From Ostrinia nubilalis (Eukaryota > Arthropoda > Insecta > Lepidoptera > Crambidae), in contig NC_087108.1 of assembly GCF_963855985.1 (NCBI RefSeq), forward strand, positions 12,666,001-12,730,000: a stretch of 64,000 nucleotides of DNA, read 5' to 3'. Below, piece by piece: positions 23,531 through 33,654 of this stretch. A model generated the notes under the pieces. That model saw only the letters and a list, made by a program, of their open reading frames with translations, was not told the DNA's origin and searched no databases. Numbering within the stretch: position 1 is the stretch's first letter; every line of letters starts with the position of its first letter. The position numbers were made by a program, and so were the translations under genes.

Positions 23531-23619
23531 TTAGAAGCTTTTGGAAGTGTTAAAAAATAAAAATTGTTTTCAAGTGGTTAAAATGTTTTTTTTTTTTTTC
23601 AGTAATCTGCGATCGAGTT

Positions 23620-23860
23620 CGCTTCAGCCAAATGAGGCCTACCACTGACTTTCACATTGACCAGTCCTGTGTTCCCTCATCCAGGTACTTCGTGCAACTT
23701 TCACTAGAACGTCGGCCCACCTAGGGGGAGGCCTGCCCACACTACGTCTTCCGGACCGTAGTAAAAATCTCATTTATTGTAAGTAGCCTTTTTAAAAGCA
23801 CTTTTGCACTGGAGAACTTTTCTGCCCCAACGAAAATCAAGTGATTTCAGTCAGTACCAT
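23620..23860 (-). mobile_element. Old, diverged RTE 3' fragment
   Basis: Motifs TTCAGCCAAATGA, CATCCAGGTACTTCG, CGGCCCACCTAGGGGGAGGC and CTACGTCTTCCGG are recognisable but decayed. A non-homologous stretch interrupts it near 23765-23810. Confidence 0.65.
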
Positions 23861-24012
23861 TAGTTTTCAAGGGTAAGAACATTCAAATAATAAAATTATT
23901 AATAACAAAAACATGTAATTTTCAATTTTTGTAACTATTTAGTTTCTTTGAAACAACTTCCTTGACCCTATTGGGATGACTTTATGAACTAACTAACTTT
24001 TTTTTTTTCAAT

Positions 24013-24083
24013 TCGTTCGTTTTAGCCAAATGACGTCCACTGCTGGACAAAGGCCTCCCCCAAGGTTTTCCACAATGAACGGA
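24013..24083 (-). mobile_element. Very short RTE insertion with 14-bp TSD
   Basis: A 71-bp RTE 3' end (CGTTCG tail, then the CAGCAGTGGACGTCA region) is bounded by ten Ts plus CAAT on both sides (23999-24012 and 24084-24097). It therefore inserted into an existing T-run. Confidence 0.75.
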
Positions 24084-24225
24084 TTTTTTTTTTCAATGTT
24101 TTCTCTGTAAACACGGCTACTCTGCGGCCTATTATCGAAATGCACATCGCGGTTTCGTAAGGGTTGAGCATTTTCTCCGCGAAGCACAAACTTACGGGTC
24201 CTTCCTCGACCACCTTAATACTCAT
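24084..24225 (-). pseudogene. Protein-like fragment ending at a poly-A-like tract
   Basis: Read on the minus strand, this gives about 45 codons of well-mixed, protein-like sequence (pieces: VVEEGPVSLCFAEKMLNPY, then AMCISIIGRRVAVFTEK). It starts with ATG at 24223-24225 and then runs into a run of As. The composition is more GC-rich and less biased than the surrounding intron. I do not recognise the protein. A 3'-truncated or internally primed retrocopy of a host mRNA, or part of another retroelement, are both possible. An RTE later inserted into its A-tract. Confidence 0.4.
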
Positions 24226-24701
24226 AGCTTAAGGCCTATTTCGATTCAATCGAAATGTATTCAATAAGTTTGCCGTTCAGTATTTACTACACCCATAGCA
24301 ATGCGTATTACCGAAATTGTACTTGTACAATGGCTGATATCTTTTTATGGTTTTTGTACTCTTAGCGTTATTGTTGTGAATGATAGATATTTGGGGTAAG
24401 TATTTTTTGTTTTATTAGGAAGGAGAATAAAAAAATGGGTTGTCTTCGTCTTGATCAGTATTACCAACAACACCAAACTTGAACTTAAAAGATAAGTATT
24501 AAGATAGCAAAATAAGCCTCATTTGTACACTGAGTAATTGGCTGCAATCACGACTAAAAAATAAAAAAAAGCCATAATGATGATTGACATAGGAAGTATT
24601 TTGGTCATCAAAGGGTTGAAGTCGAAAACTTTAAAGCTTCAACTACACCAACGCATGCAGATTGCTATCGCTGGCGCGATCAAAGGCCAATGACAGGTCG
24701 C

Positions 24702-24755
24702 GCGCGACCCGTGACAGTCCGCGCGACCCATGACAGTCCGCGCGAGGGTCCATAT
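24702..24755 (+). repeat. 19-bp minisatellite, left arm of fold-back element
   Basis: Two full units of GCGCGACCC(A/G)TGACAGTCC and a partial third, starting at 24702, 24721 and 24740. Confidence 0.85.
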
Positions 24756-25008
24756 TGGCTCACCTAAAGTTATTTACCCGAAATTGTTCTTCCTAACGAT
24801 TTTAAATCCGAATGATCACTCTTCCTAAAATTTTTCCTCCTAAAGTTTTCATTCATACTATTTGTAGTGGTACTGGCGATGTTCATAACTCTCATGTTTC
24901 CGAAAATTTAAATTAATAATATCATTAATGTGAATATATTTAAACTCCTACTGTTTTTTATCATAACACTTTTATCCCTAAACATAATTACCATAATATT
25001 TTCGCTTG

Positions 25009-25817
25009 CTCGGCTTGTGCGTTGTGGTCACAGCTCTAACCTAACCTAAACCAATTATTATGAATAGGACCGATTCGTTTCTGGAACTTGACTGAATGAC
25101 TGGGGCGGGACTCTGGCTTCGCTCGCTCGGCTCATGCGTTGTGGTCACAGTTCTAACCTAACCTAAACCAATAAATTATGAATAGGACCGATTCGTTTCT
25201 GGAACTTGACTGAATGACTGGGGCGGGACTCTGGCTTCGCTCGCTCGACTCGTGCGTTATGGTCACAGTTCTAACCTAACCTAAACCAATAATTATGAAT
25301 AGGACCGATTCGTTTCTGGAACTTGACTGAATGACCGGAGCGGGACTCTGGCTTCGCTCGCTCGGCTCGTGTGTTGTGGTCACAGCTCTAACCTAACCTA
25401 AACCAATAATTATGAAAAGGACCGATTCGTTTCTGGAACTTGACTGAATGACTGGAGCGGGACTCTGGCTTCGCTCGCTCGGCTAGTGCGTTGTGGTCAC
25501 AGTTCTAACCTAACCTAAACCAATAATTATGAATAGGACCGATTCGTTTCTGGAACTTGACAGAATGACTGGAGCGTCACTCTGGCTTCGCTTGCTCGGC
25601 TCGTGCGTTATGGTCACAGTTCTAACCTAACCTAAACCAATAATTATGAATAGGACCGATTCGTTTCTGGAACTTGACAGAATGACTGGAGCGTCACTCT
25701 GGCTTTGCTTGCTCGGCTCGTGCGTTATGGTCACAGTTCTAACCTAACCTAAACCAATAATTATGAATAGGACCGATTCGTTTCTGGAACTTGACTGAAT
25801 GACTGGAGCGGGACTCA
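25009..25817 (+). repeat. 117-bp satellite, about seven units
   Basis: The marker GGTCACAG starts at 25026, 25143, 25261, 25378, 25495, 25612 and 25729, giving a period of 117-118 bp. Each unit contains CTAACCTAACCTAAACC, two and a bit copies of the insect telomere-type CCTAA repeat, and GACCGATTCGTTTCTGGAAC. Units are highly alike, so the array expanded recently or is homogenised. Confidence 0.9.
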
Positions 25818-26126
25818 AGTATACGTGCTAATGCCAACAAACTTGAACTTTAATATATCGTCAAAGAAAGAAATCTAAACAAAAAAGATATGACTTTGAA
25901 TAATAGTGTAAAATATGGTTATGTTTAGAAAATCTAGGAGAACAAAAAAAAGTATAATAGATGTTTATTGCTAATGACATTATGATGTTGAATGATTCGG
26001 AATTATGAACATTAGAGACAGAGTAGTTAGGAATTGTGATTGATAGGATGAAAAACTTTAGGAAGAACATTTTCGGACTTCCAATTTTCGGAGTTGAAAA
26101 TTTAGGTGAACTTTGGCGCACCCTCC

Positions 26127-26250
26127 GCGCGACCCATGACAGTCCGCGCGACCCATGACAGTCCGCGCGACCCATGACAGTCCGCGCGACCCATGACAGT
26201 CCGCGCGACCCATGACAGTCCGCGCGACCCATGACAGTCCGCGCGACCTG
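26127..26250 (+). repeat. 19-bp minisatellite, right arm of fold-back element
   Basis: Six full units of GCGCGACCCATGACAGTCC start at 26127, 26146, 26165, 26184, 26203 and 26222, with a partial one at 26241. They run in the same direction as the left-arm array although the surrounding ends are inverted. The open minus-strand frame with GRADCHGSRGLSWVA repeats is only this array read out. Confidence 0.9.
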
Positions 26251-26329
26251 TCATTGGCCTATGATCGCGCTGTGATCGCGCCGGCGATGGCGATCTGCAT
26301 GTGTTAGTGTGGTTGAAGCATAAGTCGGC

Positions 26330-28040
26330 GGCATGACTTTTTTTATCTTCGCCTGCATCTCACCTGATAGAAGATTATGATCAAGCTGAAGGTGGAAGCG
26401 AGCTTCAACGGGAATCCTCAACCACAGAGGAACTGGTCTTACTTCTAACTGCCGGGACACAACAATGTGTTATTGAGCCATGTCAGACACCTATGATGGA
26501 GACTCCTAAAGCCAGATCATGTTAAATAATAACCCCATATCGCGATCCCATAACAAAACACTGGCATACTTTCGACAAATATAAACCCTCAAACCATCTG
26601 ACAAACTAAACAAATACCTTTTACAATTAATGTCATTACAATATTACTTGCATCTCATTACCCAATATAGTCCCATACAACTCGAAACGTACTACACATT
26701 AGAGCCCACATGTCGTTCCCCTCCTTTGTTTTAGTATCGGCCATTATTAATTAATCAACATTATTATATTCTTCAAAAACTGCCCCCGATGTAACGATTT
26801 TGAAATGAGCTGCCCATAGAGCTAAGTAGGGATAGAGATGGCGGCACTCGTTGAATAGATTAAGCAAGTAATTTAGCTACTATAGTAGTATACTAGTTTA
26901 CTATAGGAAGAACACATTGATCTAAAAAGTCGCAGATTGTCAAAAAAATATACATTTAAAAAAAATCACTTCAATGGTGTAAAAATCACTTGAAAAGTTT
27001 TAAGTAACAAGTCTCCTGTCCTGAAGTAAGAAGTATTTGTTTAAATACAAAAAAATCGTTATAATGTTCGTGATTTGATAAAGTGCAATAAATTTTTAAT
27101 GTGTCTTTTAAGTTAATAATTAATTTAATGGCTATCTTATTCCACAATTTTCCCTTTTCCAAGAAAAAAATCGCTGTTTTTTTTATGTGACAGGAAGGCA
27201 AACGAGCAGACGGATCACGTGATGATCGCTGTGATTTCTTCTCAGTTTATTTCTTTCACAATTTATTTTATATTACTTTCTTTCTAATTTTTAATTATTT
27301 ACTTTCTATGCACTTTTGTCAGTTCTACGCCTTCCCCGCTCTACACCCAAGTCGTATGCAACAATTAAAACTTGATGATGCGGGTTCTCTGTCGCTGCAG
27401 CGAGTGCATCGAGCGCACTCTACGATTGCTTCAAGAGAAAAGAGCATTTTGAAGAATTTCGTGAACTGGGTGACAAGTCCATGGTATTATTTTTACCACA
27501 AATTTAAAACACTGTGGCCTGTCTACAATAAACTAACGTAGAACAAAACATTGCTTATCTGTGAAAATCCGAAGTGAAGGCTTCGTCTAAGATATAATTG
27601 GTATATTAAATCAAACTAGTCTTAACCCAATACAATTTTGCCATTATTTTTTCGTATACAGGTGGCAAAACATTCCATAGACTTGTGACGTAAATCCACC
27701 CACATTAAATCCATATAATACAATAAATGATGTTGTCATTCAAATTTTGATATATTGCCGAAACCTTATTACCTATCTTTACAATTCTTTCTCAGTACCA
27801 ATACTCCAGTCTATTTCGAAATTTGTACTAAGATAAAATTATACTATATGTCATGCCCTGAGTGCCCATGCAAGCAACTGCACTCAGGAGGATTTGATGA
27901 GTGCTGCTGACAACGCCCCTCTTGTGGCGGAGTTTTGGGCTGACACTGTATAGGTTTGTATTGTCGACACGAAAAGAAGAAGCTATACTGTATACTGATG
28001 CTATACTATGTTTCTATTTAAAGATTATTGGTCACAAATA
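26330..28040. other. Intron sequence, mostly unrecognised
   Basis: AT-rich sequence. It contains one repeat-family fragment at 27178-27220 (GTGACAGGAAGGCAAACGAG). No gene was found. Confidence 0.5.
27178..27220 (-). repeat. Fragment of the GTGACAGGAGGCAAAC repeat family
   Basis: It follows a T-run and carries GTGACAGGAAGGCAAACGAG and CAGACGGATCAC. Confidence 0.6.
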
Positions 28041-28048
28041 TAGTAAAA

Positions 28049-28153
28049 GTCATAAAGGTAGAATGAAGGCCACTGCCAACCGGCCAATCTAAAAATCATT
28101 GGGAGAGGCCTATGTTCAGTAGTGGACGTCCTGTGACTGCAATGATGATGATG
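28049..28153 (+). mobile_element. RTE 3' end fragment
   Basis: It begins GTCATAAAGGTAG and includes CTGCCAACCGGCCAA and a CAGTAGTGGACGTCCTG-like end. It finishes in ATGATGATGATGA, the ATG-repeat tail of this RTE subfamily. Confidence 0.75.
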
Positions 28154-28164
28154 ACCACGATTTT

Positions 28165-28262
28165 TTAAGGCGAGAGTGAATAGGCACTTACAAGGCAGAT
28201 ATGTACCATCCTAGACTGCATCTCACTTAACACCAGGTGCGATTGCGGTCAAATACCTGCTT
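28165..28262 (+). repeat. Dispersed repeat (AAGGCGAGAG...CCTAGACTGC family)
   Basis: The longest copy here, with AAGGCGAGAGTGAATAGGC, GTACCATCCTAGACTGCATC and CACTTAACACCAGGTGCGAT. It directly follows an RTE tail. Confidence 0.6.
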
Positions 28263-28399
28263 TGATATACATAAAAAATTATAGCAATGGATAATTTCAT
28301 TAAGTATAAGAAAAAAAGGACTCACCCTTCACCGCTGTGCCAGTCACGCCGCACCTTGAAAGAAGAGACAACACGTTAGGACAATGCTACCACGTGCGC

Positions 28400-28420
28400 A
28401 GACAGACAGACAGACAGACA
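28400..28420. repeat. CAGA microsatellite
   Basis: About five tandem CAGA units. Confidence 0.85.
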
Positions 28421-29544
28421 ATAACAATGCTACCCACTAACGATCATTTGAATTTCGTGTGGGGCAAGTTATGAGAACAATCATTTATTTACTAAGCGCC
28501 AGTTTCACTGGTCCATGATAGTATAACAGAAACTTTATTGACAGATAAATTACAATGTTTGGTTTCACATGTCTCGGATAGAAATATTTGACAGATTTAC
28601 GTCACCGGTAGTCAGCAGCTACGGGACTATCCCACCCACCTCTCGTTCCCACCACTACAACTCCTGTGTAGCCAGGATCTTCAGCTTGACTTAAAAACCT
28701 AACCAATGAGGGTCAAGTTTGTCCCGGGGAAAATTAAACTGTCATTGGACCCGCAACGAAATTAATCAGAAGAACATAGGAGTTCGAAATTAGTCAGCAG
28801 CTAGTCCACCTGAATTAATGCTAAAGTCTTCAATGTTAGATCTAAAAATTTAATCAGTATCTAACCAGTGAAATTGATTATGTTAAACTCTCCTTTCTTG
28901 AACTTTAAGTTTACTTCAAAAGTTAAAAAACAAGCACTTTCCCTACCTACATTTACCACTCTACTCTCTCTCTCCTACTTAAGTTGTTTTCGCCAAAAAA
29001 AGAATAAAAATAACTGATATTCCATTCGACACGTCCAACGTTCTTATGTCCTAGTGATTAATAAAATAGTTTTAAAGTTTACGAATGCATAATTGAAGAC
29101 CCCACACATATAACGCGTTTGTTGCTTTGCGACAGCGCATGGGAAAACGTAGCAGATGACTATTTTTCAGTGTTGATGCAAATTTTCTTGCCGCTGATTC
29201 TAGCTATACCGCACCGGTACAGTTTAATATGCGAAGATCTTTACTGAATGATACCCTATTGGTACCTAACACTTTTTAACCTAGCTCCTCTAGTTTTTAA
29301 GTTAAAGAACATTTATTTCTCATTAAAAACCTTACAGTCATTTACATGAGAAATTAACAAATTTTATGTAGGTAGGTAATTCACAAGTTTTTCCTTCAAT
29401 TAACCAAACTTTTTGTTCCAATTTACACCACACATCCCGATCAAAGCTACCGTCTTTGAGTCCATTAATTATGTATGACCGAAGTCTTTATTACGCAGTT
29501 TATGTTAATGAGACGCCGGCAGAGTGGGCTGACTTTTTATAGTT

Positions 29545-29830
29545 CGGCTATACTAGATGTATCTATCATTCAAATAGATTGTTGAAGCGAGCGCTTGAGA
29601 ATCAAACCTGGGACGTAGAGTCCAACTCTTAAAATAATGGATTATTATAAAGCCTCCTAAAGGTCAATGCGGTGTACTAGATGAATCTATGATCCAAATC
29701 GATTGTTACTTACTACGAGTACTAAGTGAGACTCGCCTGAGAATCAAACCTGGGACTATGAGTCCAAGTCTTAAAAGACTCAAGATCTATTATTGGAATC
29801 AACCCTGGGACCTAAAAAGCAACTCACAAA
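29545..29830 (+). repeat. Local diverged tandem duplication
   Basis: GAGAATCAAACCTGGGAC occurs at 29598 and 29734, and as GGAATCAACCCTGGGACC near 29796. Matching upstream sequence (CTAGATG-ATCTAT then CAAAT-GATTGTT) gives a unit of about 135 bp. The reverse complement of the core resembles a pol III B box, so a tRNA-like origin is possible. Confidence 0.5.
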
Positions 29831-29839
29831 AGACACTGG

Positions 29840-31610
29840 ATCTATTTTGAAGTCCCTTTGGTTTGTCATTGTCAAGAGATGTCAAAATCATCAAAATGAT
29901 GCCTTTAAACTCATTAGTTAATAATGGGTGCACTGGAACTAGACAAGAAAAAGCTGTTTTACCGTGTTCATCTGTAATTCAAAACGAACTAAGTGTGGCA
30001 AAAAATACACTGCTTTATACTTAACTTTAGTTACTGCATATAAAAGTTACTTCAAAAATTAGTCTGCTTATAACTACAAGTAGTTTTCTTATTAAAAAGT
30101 CTGTTTGCAATTAAAAGGTTAATTAATAACGAAAAACCACCGAAAAACGAACGAACGAAAATTATTCAGCATTTTTAACAGCTCTATATCTACCTATTTT
30201 TTGAAAATGCTACTTAATAAGAATATTTGTCCTATTCATTCAAAATCAAAAAGCAATCATTTAAAAATCTACAGTTCCAACCCTCCCTATCGGTCATTAC
30301 CAAAAATAACTCCATCTTTAAAACATAGCGATTCTTGCAACTTCCACTGTCCCCAATTCCTTAATTAATTCTATTGAAAAGAATAAAAAAACTGAAACCC
30401 TTTCCGATGGATCTCACGTTTTTTCCTAATTAACTCGCATAGAATTTTTCATAACTGGAAAAAGGGAAAGCTAATAAATCATTTGGAAATTAATAATTAA
30501 TAACGGCGCAGGCGACGGTCCGAATCAAACGTAAATATTCGAAGAAGAATTTACATAAGAGGGTATTTCGGACCCCTTTTTGTATTTTTTACACTTTCAC
30601 TTTTCGATTTTTATTGGGGAAAGTTTTGGGTGGATCGACTCTAGCAAAAAATTGAAAAAAAAATCTGATTTCTTATACTCATGTTGTACTTACTGCCTGT
30701 TGGACTGACGATCTAGTATGACAGAGTCTGGCTATTTTAGTGGAGGATTGACATCTGTGATACGCCCTTGGTACTATTACTTATTCTGTGAATACGCTTA
30801 GAAGTGATGGAGCTTACCAAGCAGAGGCATCTAAGATTCACAGGTTATCAGAATAAGAATTTTCACAAGACAATCCAACAGTTTTATTATTCAAAAAATA
30901 ACAAAACATTTTACTCAAAAATTAATCGATCAGTCAGTGAATGAAATTGTCAAAATCCCTTTTTGTTTCTGGTTAATTTTGTTTTTGAAATGCTCGATTT
31001 AAACCTCTTTTCTAAAGTCACTTTTACTGGAAGAAAAAATTAAAAATGTCAGATTTGAAATTTTGAATTTGGAATCGAAACCACGTCCACAATAACCCAC
31101 CTTAACCCTTCCAAAGACAGCGATCGAAGGGGCCGGAACAGATGTTCTTAATATCCGAGATGTTTGCATTTTTACTATTGTTCCTTAACCCTTCAGCGCC
31201 GATGGTGTTTGCCTACATTATCTGTTGTGCGTTTTGAGGAACAAAAAGATTTTATTCGGATGTTTTATCGATGTTTTTGTATTCATCGGTGCGTTGGGAG
31301 TTTGGGAGTAATGCTTTGTTTTTTATTTGGATATCTTAAGTCTACATTCGTAAAATAAAATCAGAAGTAGTATTTATAGGAAAACCGTTTTATTTAAATT
31401 TCTATGATTTTAAAATCAACCTGTGAACTGTTGTAAATTGTCCAATACTGAGGGCCTAATTAACCATCTTTAAGTAAAGTGTCAAGTAGGCTACTCGTTG
31501 CTTAGTCACGAGTGGCAACGAAACCAAGACACTGGACAAGACTTTGAAACTAAAATACTTCTTGATTTTACTTGCTAAATAGTGTTAATCAGGATTAACT
31601 ACTTAGAACT
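29840..31610. other. Intron sequence, nothing recognised
   Basis: AT-rich sequence with no supportable feature. Confidence 0.5.
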
Positions 31611-31611
31611 T

Positions 31612-31960
31612 TAGGCCCGGTTTTTTCCAAGGTGGAGCGGAGAAAAGCGGAGAAGTGTCGGGAAGACGAATTTTTCTATAGAATTTGACAGCGAAGGCTG
31701 CGCGGAGAAGAGATGTAGAAATAATTAAATCTGATTATAATTAATAGTTCCTGAGTTTCTTGCGCTGCTTCTCTTCAGGACTGGCCCATTTATTGTCCTG
31801 AAGCAGTGGCAGGGTTAATACTGGGACGTGTCAAAATGCTCTTTAAAACCCTACTCGCATAAATATGTAAATTATTTTTATGATTTTAATATTTATGATT
31901 GGTCAAAACACTTTTCTGCTTCGCTCCGCTTTGGTGCGGATCGGTTCCTCAAAGATCGTG
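31612..31960. repeat. Possible interspersed repeat
   Basis: TTAGGCCCGGTTTTTTCCAA at the left resembles the start of MITE E. GGAGCGGAGAAAAGCGGAG is loosely mirrored by TTCTGCTTCGCTCCGC at 31914-31930. Inside, CTGAAGCAGTGGCAGGG looks like a familiar moth repeat. Ends are not defined well enough for a firm call. Confidence 0.3.
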
Positions 31961-33290
31961 AAAGAGACCCTGAGTATTCTTATTTTTCTTTTTTGATTCA
32001 ACAAACAAATATATCAGAACTAGATATTATTAGTACCTAATAAGAAACTAGATTATAATATAAGAAATAATGACGTTAATCCTTTCACTGATTACTCGTT
32101 TACTAATTACAATTCTATCCAACTGGACTCCGATCGTAAAACAAACAAAATACAATCGTCATCATTAACCAAACATACGTTACATAACCAGTTCCACTTC
32201 AGTGTTCCTTGTAATTACAATGCCGTGTCCAACTAAGATTTCCTATAAAACGGCTCAAAAATTGCAAAAGCAAACATTAATCTAGTATTACTCAATGACG
32301 GTGTTCAGATATTAAAATTTGCCAACAGAATGGAGTAATTGTTGTGGGTCTATTGTAGGAGCGATGGCGATTGAGCTGATAGTGTGGTCTGATAAAACGG
32401 TTCTTCGGTCGAGTGATTTGAGAGAAGTTAAATATCCTTAGTCAAAAATAAAATCTTAACATTTTTCTTGAACTAAGGTAAAGACCGCTCTGTCAAGAGC
32501 AAAACGAATTAGAAGAAGGTAAGTGTGAATGATGTAAAAAAAATTTTTGTTACTTGAATTTTATTTTTAACACGCTATTCTGAATGTCACAACTTTTTTG
32601 ACACCATTTTTGTTTTAATACTATGGTGAGTGCTAAGAAGCAGTGCTAAGAGGAACTACTTGACTATTTCAGAATCACTGAGGCGCTGTTTTTGAATAAG
32701 CAGAACAGGTCAAATGTACAAAAAATAAAAGCTTTGCAATACACCCTATCCATCTGAATCTGGTACCTCTGGTTGACCTCCAGTATTTCCAAGAAATAAC
32801 CAAAATCAAAAAGATTTTTTTAAGAAGCATTATCGAAATGACAAAAAAAATACCAAAAATTAGCAAAATTCCCCCTCCCATGACTTAGTGCATTCGCCGC
32901 CAGCGCGCGCACGTGTAATTGCGTTCGCACGATCGACTCCCGCGCAATTATTGTGTCGCACTATTTGCCGCGGCGATTAAGGGGTTAAATTAGACGTTTT
33001 TAAATAAATTCTGCGGTTACGCAATTTAGGGTGATATTAGCATTTGATTTAAAAATATGTCGATTAAAAAGTTTTTACACATTAAACCTACGCGTCTAAA
33101 GCACGGTAATACTAAAGATAGTATTCAGTTGACACGACAAATTAGGTAATGCAAATCACAAAATCAAATTACACATTAACATCTACTAAATAATCAATGC
33201 TATACGACCGTAAACTAAATTACTAACTTGTAGGTACTCGTACTTGACACCACGACTCCATAATTTCTTTTAAATAATACAAAATCAAAA
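31961..33290. other. Intron sequence, mostly unrecognised
   Basis: AT-rich sequence with one GC-rich patch at 32885-32985 (CGCCGCCAGCGCGCGCACGT) that could be a conserved regulatory element. This cannot be judged without comparison. Confidence 0.45.
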
Positions 33291-33410
33291 TCAAAAAATC
33301 ATGCAGTTTAGACCACAAGTGGCACTTATGAACGTCAAAATATAGTAAATAATAAAAAAAGAAAAGGTACTTAGCCCTTATGGGGCACTTTACATGTCTC
33401 TTTATCTTTT
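33290..33410 (-). repeat. Dispersed repeat copy beside the assembly gap
   Basis: TTTAGACCACAAGTGGCACT and TATGAACGTCAAAATATAGT mirror 52862-52915 in reverse orientation. It ends with GGGGCACTTTACATGTCTC 36 bases before the N run. Confidence 0.6.
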
Positions 33411-33454
33411 AATAACTATCGTAAAGCCATTTGCAATCTTGCAAACGAATGACA

Positions 33455-33654
33455 NNNNNNNNNNNNNNNNNNNNNNNNNNNNNNNNNNNNNNNNNNNNNN
33501 NNNNNNNNNNNNNNNNNNNNNNNNNNNNNNNNNNNNNNNNNNNNNNNNNNNNNNNNNNNNNNNNNNNNNNNNNNNNNNNNNNNNNNNNNNNNNNNNNNNN
33601 NNNNNNNNNNNNNNNNNNNNNNNNNNNNNNNNNNNNNNNNNNNNNNNNNNNNNN
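33455..33654. other. Assembly gap of 200 Ns
   Basis: Exactly 200 N characters, so probably a placeholder of fixed size. Open frames that run through it are artefacts. Confidence 0.98.

Larger units (their letters stand above)
24636..26319. mobile_element. Composite fold-back element with internal satellite
   Basis: The outer ends are GCTTCAACTACACCAACGCA (24636) and, inverted at the right end, a matching TGTGTTAGTGTGGTTGAAGC (to 26319). The inverted similarity continues for roughly 250 bp on each side (to about 24900 and back from 26319 to about 25950), including CAATGACAGGTCGCGCG and TTCTTCCTAA-like blocks. Inside the ends are 19-bp tandem repeats. The core is a 117-bp satellite. No transposase frame was seen and no clear TSD was found. 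Long inverted repeats with repetitive subterminal DNA recall fold-back elements, but the class is not established. Confidence 0.75.

Noticed and set aside
25861..26232. Minus-strand open frame with GRADCHGSRGLSWVA repeats
   Set aside because: It is the 19-bp minisatellite translated. Three 19-bp units restore frame, producing an apparent 19-residue protein repeat.
25009..26250. CRISPR-like array
   Set aside because: The repeats are head-to-tail satellites without unique spacers, in an insect genome.
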